DNA of 8,331 nucleotides, from assembly GCA_022508685.1 (NCBI GenBank), contig JAFLUS010000071.1, positions 1-8,331 on the forward strand. The letters are read 5' to 3'. Of this stretch, positions 6,244-8,331 are shown piece after piece. The notes beneath the pieces were generated by a model. That model was not told the origin of the DNA. It was given only the letters and a program-made list of their open reading frames with translations, and did not search any database. A program made the translations under genes and the position numbers. Source of the stretch: Prevotellaceae bacterium (GTDB taxonomy: Bacteria > Bacteroidota > Bacteroidia > Bacteroidales > Bacteroidaceae). Positions within the stretch are counted from its first letter, which is position 1. Each line of letters starts with the position of its first letter.

Positions 6244-7486
6244 AGATGTCCATGTAGAGTTTGGCAATGCGCTCCTCGGTGTAGTTGTCGAGCACCTTCT
6301 GGCGGGCATGGCGCGACAGGTCGTCGTAGCGGTCGGGATGCAGCGCCCACACGATGCCGTCGGCAAAGTCCTGCGCATCGCGGTAGCGGGCTACATATCC
6401 GCTCTGGCGGTCGTCAATCATTTCGGGAATGCCGCCGATGTCGAACCCCACGCACGGGACGGCGCACGCCATGGCCTCCATAATCGTGTTGGGCAGATTG
6501 TCCTGCAGGGAGGGCGTGACGTAGAGGTCGACGGCGTTGTAGATTTGCACCATCTGCTGCTCGCTGCTGACGTAGTCGATGCTGTACACCGGCAAGTCGA
6601 TTTGCTCGCGGACGGCAGCACTCTCGTCCCCGACGACCACGATGGCAGTGTGGGCGGCAAGGTCGGGATGTTGCGTCTGCAAGATGCGGCAGGCTTCCGA
6701 CAGGAACCGGAACCCCTTGGCCTCGTCCGTGATGCGACGGCAGGTGAAGAGCAGCAGCCGCAGGTCGGGGTCGTCGGGCAGTTGGCACGCCCGACGGGCT
6801 TCCGCCTTGTCGGCAGGCGCGAAGAGCGCAGTGTCGATAGGGTTGGGAATGCTGACGCAACGCCGTCCGTCCGTGAGTGCACTGCGTTCGGCAAGCCGGG
6901 TAATCCACCGGCTGCAGCCTACGAAGGTGAGGCGAGGGTGGCGGGCATACATCTGCTGCTTGCGGCGAAAGACGTTGCGGGCAAGGTCGATGCCGGGCAG
7001 GCAGTGCAGAAACGGGCAGCGTGCACACTCCGATTCGTAGCGCGTACACGTGTTGGCGTGATGACAGACGGCAGTGATGTACCACATGTCGTGCATGGTG
7101 ACGACCACGCGCTTGCCCGACGCAAGGATGCGCTCGATGGTGCGCAGCGACAGGAAGGCTTGGTTGACCCAATGGAGATGGACGACGTCGGCTTGCCGGA
7201 ACTCCTTCATGCGGGTGATGTCGGTGCCGGTGTTGGCGATGTCGACGGCGAACACTTGTCGGCGTTGCCAACCATTGTTGAGAAAGATGACGAGGCGTTC
7301 CCACAGGAATTTCAGCGGCAGCAGCCACGAACTGGGAACGGCGCTCACCGAGAGGCTGTCGGTCTGGCGGTCGCGCACGAGCATGGTGGCATGGGTGCCG
7401 CTGCGCTTGAGCGCCTGCATGAGCCGGTTGGCAGCAATGGCAGCACCGCCGACCCTCTCGGATGTGTTGATGATGAGTACTTTCAC
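6230..7486 (-). CDS. GT4 family glycosyltransferase, WcaC-like
   Basis: Encodes 418 aa with a GT-B fold. The N-terminal domain begins MKVLIINTSERVGGAAIAAN, with the glycine-rich loop at 12-15, and contains VVHLHWVN (101-108) and TMHDMWYIT (130-138). A cysteine/histidine group follows at 141-162 (C141, H142, H143, C147, C154, C157, C162), seen in this GT4 subgroup. The C-terminal domain carries GCSRW (190-194), SIPNPIDT (212-219), FTCRR (247-251) and the donor-site stretch PSLQDNLPNTIMEAMAC (325-341). There the usual E-x7-E pair is Asp329/Glu337. GGIPEMI (351-357) completes the motif set. The enzyme would transfer a sugar from an NDP-sugar with retention. The start codon is GTG at 7486. An ATG at 7508 is out of frame and lies upstream of the predicted transcription start. 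It is the first gene of the operon. Confidence 0.9.
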   Translation of the reverse strand: MKVLIINTSERVGGAAIAANRLMQALKRSGTHATMLVRDRQTDSLSVSAVPSSWLLPLKFLWERLVIFLNNGWQRRQVFAVDIANTGTDITRMKEFRQADVVHLHWVNQAFLSLRTIERILASGKRVVVTMHDMWYITAVCHHANTCTRYESECARCPFLHCLPGIDLARNVFRRKQQMYARHPRLTFVGCSRWITRLAERSALTDGRRCVSIPNPIDTALFAPADKAEARRACQLPDDPDLRLLLFTCRRITDEAKGFRFLSEACRILQTQHPDLAAHTAIVVVGDESAAVREQIDLPVYSIDYVSSEQQMVQIYNAVDLYVTPSLQDNLPNTIMEAMACAVPCVGFDIGGIPEMIDDRQSGYVARYRDAQDFADGIVWALHPDRYDDLSRHARQKVLDNYTEERIAKLYMDIYADA

Positions 7487-7509
7487 GTGGTTGGAATGCT
7501 TTGACCATG

Positions 7510-7517
7510 CAAAGTTA
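7510..7517 (-). promoter_or_regulatory. -7 box for the glycosyltransferase operon
   Basis: The minus strand reads TAACTTTG (7517-7510), a perfect TAnnTTTG box, followed by C as in the other promoters here. No convincing TTTG box is found 19-21 bases upstream, so the promoter may be weak or activator-dependent. Transcription from near 7503 would give a leader of about 17 bases before the GTG start. Confidence 0.55.
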
Positions 7518-7592
7518 GTGATTTTTGAGCGACGGGGGACGGTTTTGCGTCAGAAATCGTTGATTGATGGAAAAATAGCCTATATTTTCGTC

Positions 7593-7604
7593 TGCTATAT
7601 AGCA
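7593..7604. promoter_or_regulatory. 12-bp perfect palindrome in the divergent spacer
   Basis: TGCTATATAGCA is a perfect 12-bp palindrome. It lies 76 bases upstream of the operon's -7 box and 114 bases upstream of the AraC gene's -7 box. Nearby, AAAATA and TATTTT around 7572-7588 form another short inverted repeat. The 320-base region between the operon and the AraC gene otherwise holds only the two -7 boxes and one more hairpin. An operator role is inference. Confidence 0.35.
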
Positions 7605-7651
7605 TAAAAATTGCAAGTTTGGCGGAAGAAAAAGCCCAATCCGTAAAGAAA

Positions 7652-7670
7652 AATGCGTTTTTTACGCATT
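7652..7670. promoter_or_regulatory. 7-bp inverted repeat upstream of the AraC-type gene
   Basis: AATGCGT (7652-7658) and ACGCATT (7664-7670) flank a T5 loop, and a T6 run follows at 7675-7680. It lies about 48 bases upstream of the AraC gene's -7 box. On the plus strand it looks like a short AT-rich terminator, but no rightward gene precedes it. As DNA it could be a dyad operator. Confidence 0.35.
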
Positions 7671-7717
7671 GACATTTTTTCGATACCAGTCTGCGAGGTA
7701 AAGAAGGGTTATTTACC

Positions 7718-7725
7718 TACTTTTG
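7718..7725 (+). promoter_or_regulatory. -7 box for the AraC-type gene
   Basis: TACTTTTG is a perfect TAnnTTTG box and continues GCAACCG-like (TTTGCAACCG), as in the tRNA promoter further right. No clear TTTG is present at the -33 position. Transcription near 7732 leaves a leader of about 75 bases before the ATG at 7807. The box rules out the in-frame TTG at 7723 as a start, because that codon lies inside the promoter. Confidence 0.55.
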
Positions 7726-7806
7726 CAACCGAAAATCGCACAAGACCATACTTTAGGGAAAGGTTGGGGCGAAAATATAAACACTTTGATAAAACAAACG
7801 CGACGA

Positions 7807-8184
7807 ATGGATTACTATTTTGTAACACGACTGCAAGATTTGATGGAGACGGAACGGGTGTTTCTGAACCCTCGAATTACGCTCACGAGCCTCGCGCTAC
7901 AAGTCGGAACCAATCGCACGTACCTGTCGAAATATATCAACGAGAAACTTGGACAAACGTTCTTCGACTACGTCAACAGCAAACGGCTGGCACATGCCAC
8001 CCACCTGCTGGAAACCACCAACCTCACGCTCGAAGTAGTGGCAGAGCGTGCCGGCTTCAATTCGTTGTCGACCTTCCGGCGTTGTTTCATGCGGCAGTAC
8101 AAATGCTCGCCGACCATATACCGTAGGGACTACATGCGGGGGGGTAAAATGTCGTCAAATCACCCGATTGACGACAAAAAATAG
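7807..8184 (+). CDS. Short AraC-family DNA-binding protein, no sensor domain
   Basis: Encodes 125 aa from the ATG at 7807, essentially only the AraC-type double helix-turn-helix. The first HTH is at about 25-46 (TLTSLALQVGTNRTYLSKYI). The second is at about 74-98, with AERAGFNSLSTFRRCF and the family signature ending KCSPTIYRRDY. Typical AraC regulators are near 250-300 aa with a ligand domain. Here nothing precedes the first HTH except about 20 residues, so it may be a free-standing regulator or the remnant of a larger protein. An in-frame TTG at 7786 would add seven residues. It is transcribed away from the glycosyltransferase operon, making that operon and itself natural candidate targets. 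A run of seven G (8138-8144) falls just before the C-terminal tail. Confidence 0.82.
   Translation: MDYYFVTRLQDLMETERVFLNPRITLTSLALQVGTNRTYLSKYINEKLGQTFFDYVNSKRLAHATHLLETTNLTLEVVAERAGFNSLSTFRRCFMRQYKCSPTIYRRDYMRGGKMSSNHPIDDKK
8150..8176. repeat. 9-bp inverted repeat at the 3' end of the AraC-type gene
   Basis: TGTCGTCAA (8150-8158) and TTGACGACA (8168-8176) form a perfect 9-bp stem with a 9-base loop, ending just before the stop codon at 8182-8184. On the plus strand it is followed by A residues rather than U, so it is not a standard terminator. It may protect the 3' end, or act as a DNA site about 37 bases upstream of the tRNA promoter's -33 box. Confidence 0.45.
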
Positions 8185-8212
8185 AGCAAATACTGTAATT
8201 TAGCAGAAAAAG

Positions 8213-8244
8213 TTTGGCGGTTTCGGGCAAACTTGCTACCTTTG
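8213..8244 (+). promoter_or_regulatory. Promoter of tRNA-Asn
   Basis: TTTG (8213-8216) and TACCTTTG (8237-8244) are separated by exactly 20 bases, a full match to the Bacteroidetes promoter consensus. Transcription would start near 8251, about 29 bases before the mature tRNA. It is the best two-box promoter in the window together with that of the phosphatase gene, as expected for a stable RNA. Confidence 0.8.
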
Positions 8245-8279
8245 CAACCGCAATGCCGCAGCAGCGGCGTGCACATCCT

Positions 8280-8331
8280 GCTTCAGTAGCTCAGTTGGTT
8301 AGAGCACATGACTGTTAATCATGGGGTCGTT
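8280..8331 (+). tRNA. tRNA-Asn (anticodon GUU), truncated by the window end
   Basis: Starting at 8280, the acceptor strand GCTTCAG is followed by TA and a D arm GCTC...GAGC with the loop AGTTGGTTA. A26 follows, then an anticodon stem CATGA/TCATG closing the loop CTGTTAA. The anticodon GTT reads asparagine codons. The sequence stops at or just after the variable region, so the T arm and acceptor 3' strand lie outside. The exact 5' end is inferred from counting seven acceptor bases before T8. Confidence 0.9.

Noticed and set aside
6098..7504. A 468-codon plus-strand frame opposite the GT4 gene.
   Set aside because: The opposite strand has complete GT4 motifs from first strand to donor site. 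This frame has no recognisable domain or promoter.
6414..7508. A minus-strand frame starting at ATG 7508, upstream of the GT4 GTG start.
   Set aside because: It lies out of frame with GT4, begins inside or before the predicted transcription start, and translates to Arg/His/Pro-rich sequence.
7653..8126. A plus-strand 157-codon frame across the AraC spacer and gene.
   Set aside because: It starts within the hairpin, crosses the predicted promoter and reads the AraC gene out of frame; no domain is seen.
8280..8331. Possible att site of an integrated element at the tRNA gene.
   Set aside because: No integrase and no duplicated tRNA segment is present in the window, and the tRNA 3' half lies outside it.

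Overview
The window looks like a chromosomal segment of a Bacteroidales bacterium, most likely Prevotellaceae with GC-rich genes. Three signs support this. Promoters have the Bacteroidetes form TTTG-N19/20-TAnnTTTG, with three good two-box or near-two-box matches. Genes lack clear Shine-Dalgarno sequences. The protein families are typical of the group (DUF3109, DUF4250, an LtaS-like sulfatase-fold enzyme, WcaC-like GT4). Coding DNA is GC-rich and the spacers are AT-rich. Genus-level assignment is inference.

Left part (1-3716). A 206-base gene-free stretch carries two tandem copies of a palindromic 21-mer, a cluster of five TTAACA half-sites, and a probable terminator for the leftward gene. 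A membrane-anchored purple-acid-phosphatase-like metallophosphoesterase (207-1586, minus) and a five-TM LtaS-type phosphotransferase/sulfatase-fold enzyme (1704-3716, plus) diverge from interlocked promoters at 1605-1653. A 9-bp hairpin lies at the predicted 5' end of the rightward transcript. Both enzymes would act on phosphate esters on the periplasmic side, so shared control is plausible but unproven.

Middle part (3745-7517). Five leftward genes are packed as one probable operon: GT4 glycosyltransferase, GT2 glycosyltransferase (14-nt overlap), a 59-aa DUF4250 protein, an EamA/DMT transporter (35-nt overlap) and a cysteine-rich DUF3109 protein. A -7 box at 7510-7517 could drive all five. 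The operon converges on the LtaS-like gene, and a perfect 10-bp hairpin that also encodes the last codons of DUF3109 separates them. The two glycosyltransferases suggest surface polysaccharide or glycan synthesis. The other three genes have no evident tie to that task.

Right part (7518-8331). An AT-rich region with two palindromes separates the operon from a short AraC-type DNA-binding protein (7807-8184, plus) that has no sensor domain. A well-formed promoter (8213-8244) then drives a tRNA-Asn(GUU), cut by the window edge in its variable region. No CRISPR array, insertion sequence or prophage gene was seen. The region reads as ordinary core or semi-core genome with some interesting regulatory DNA, not as an obvious new defence or mobile system.
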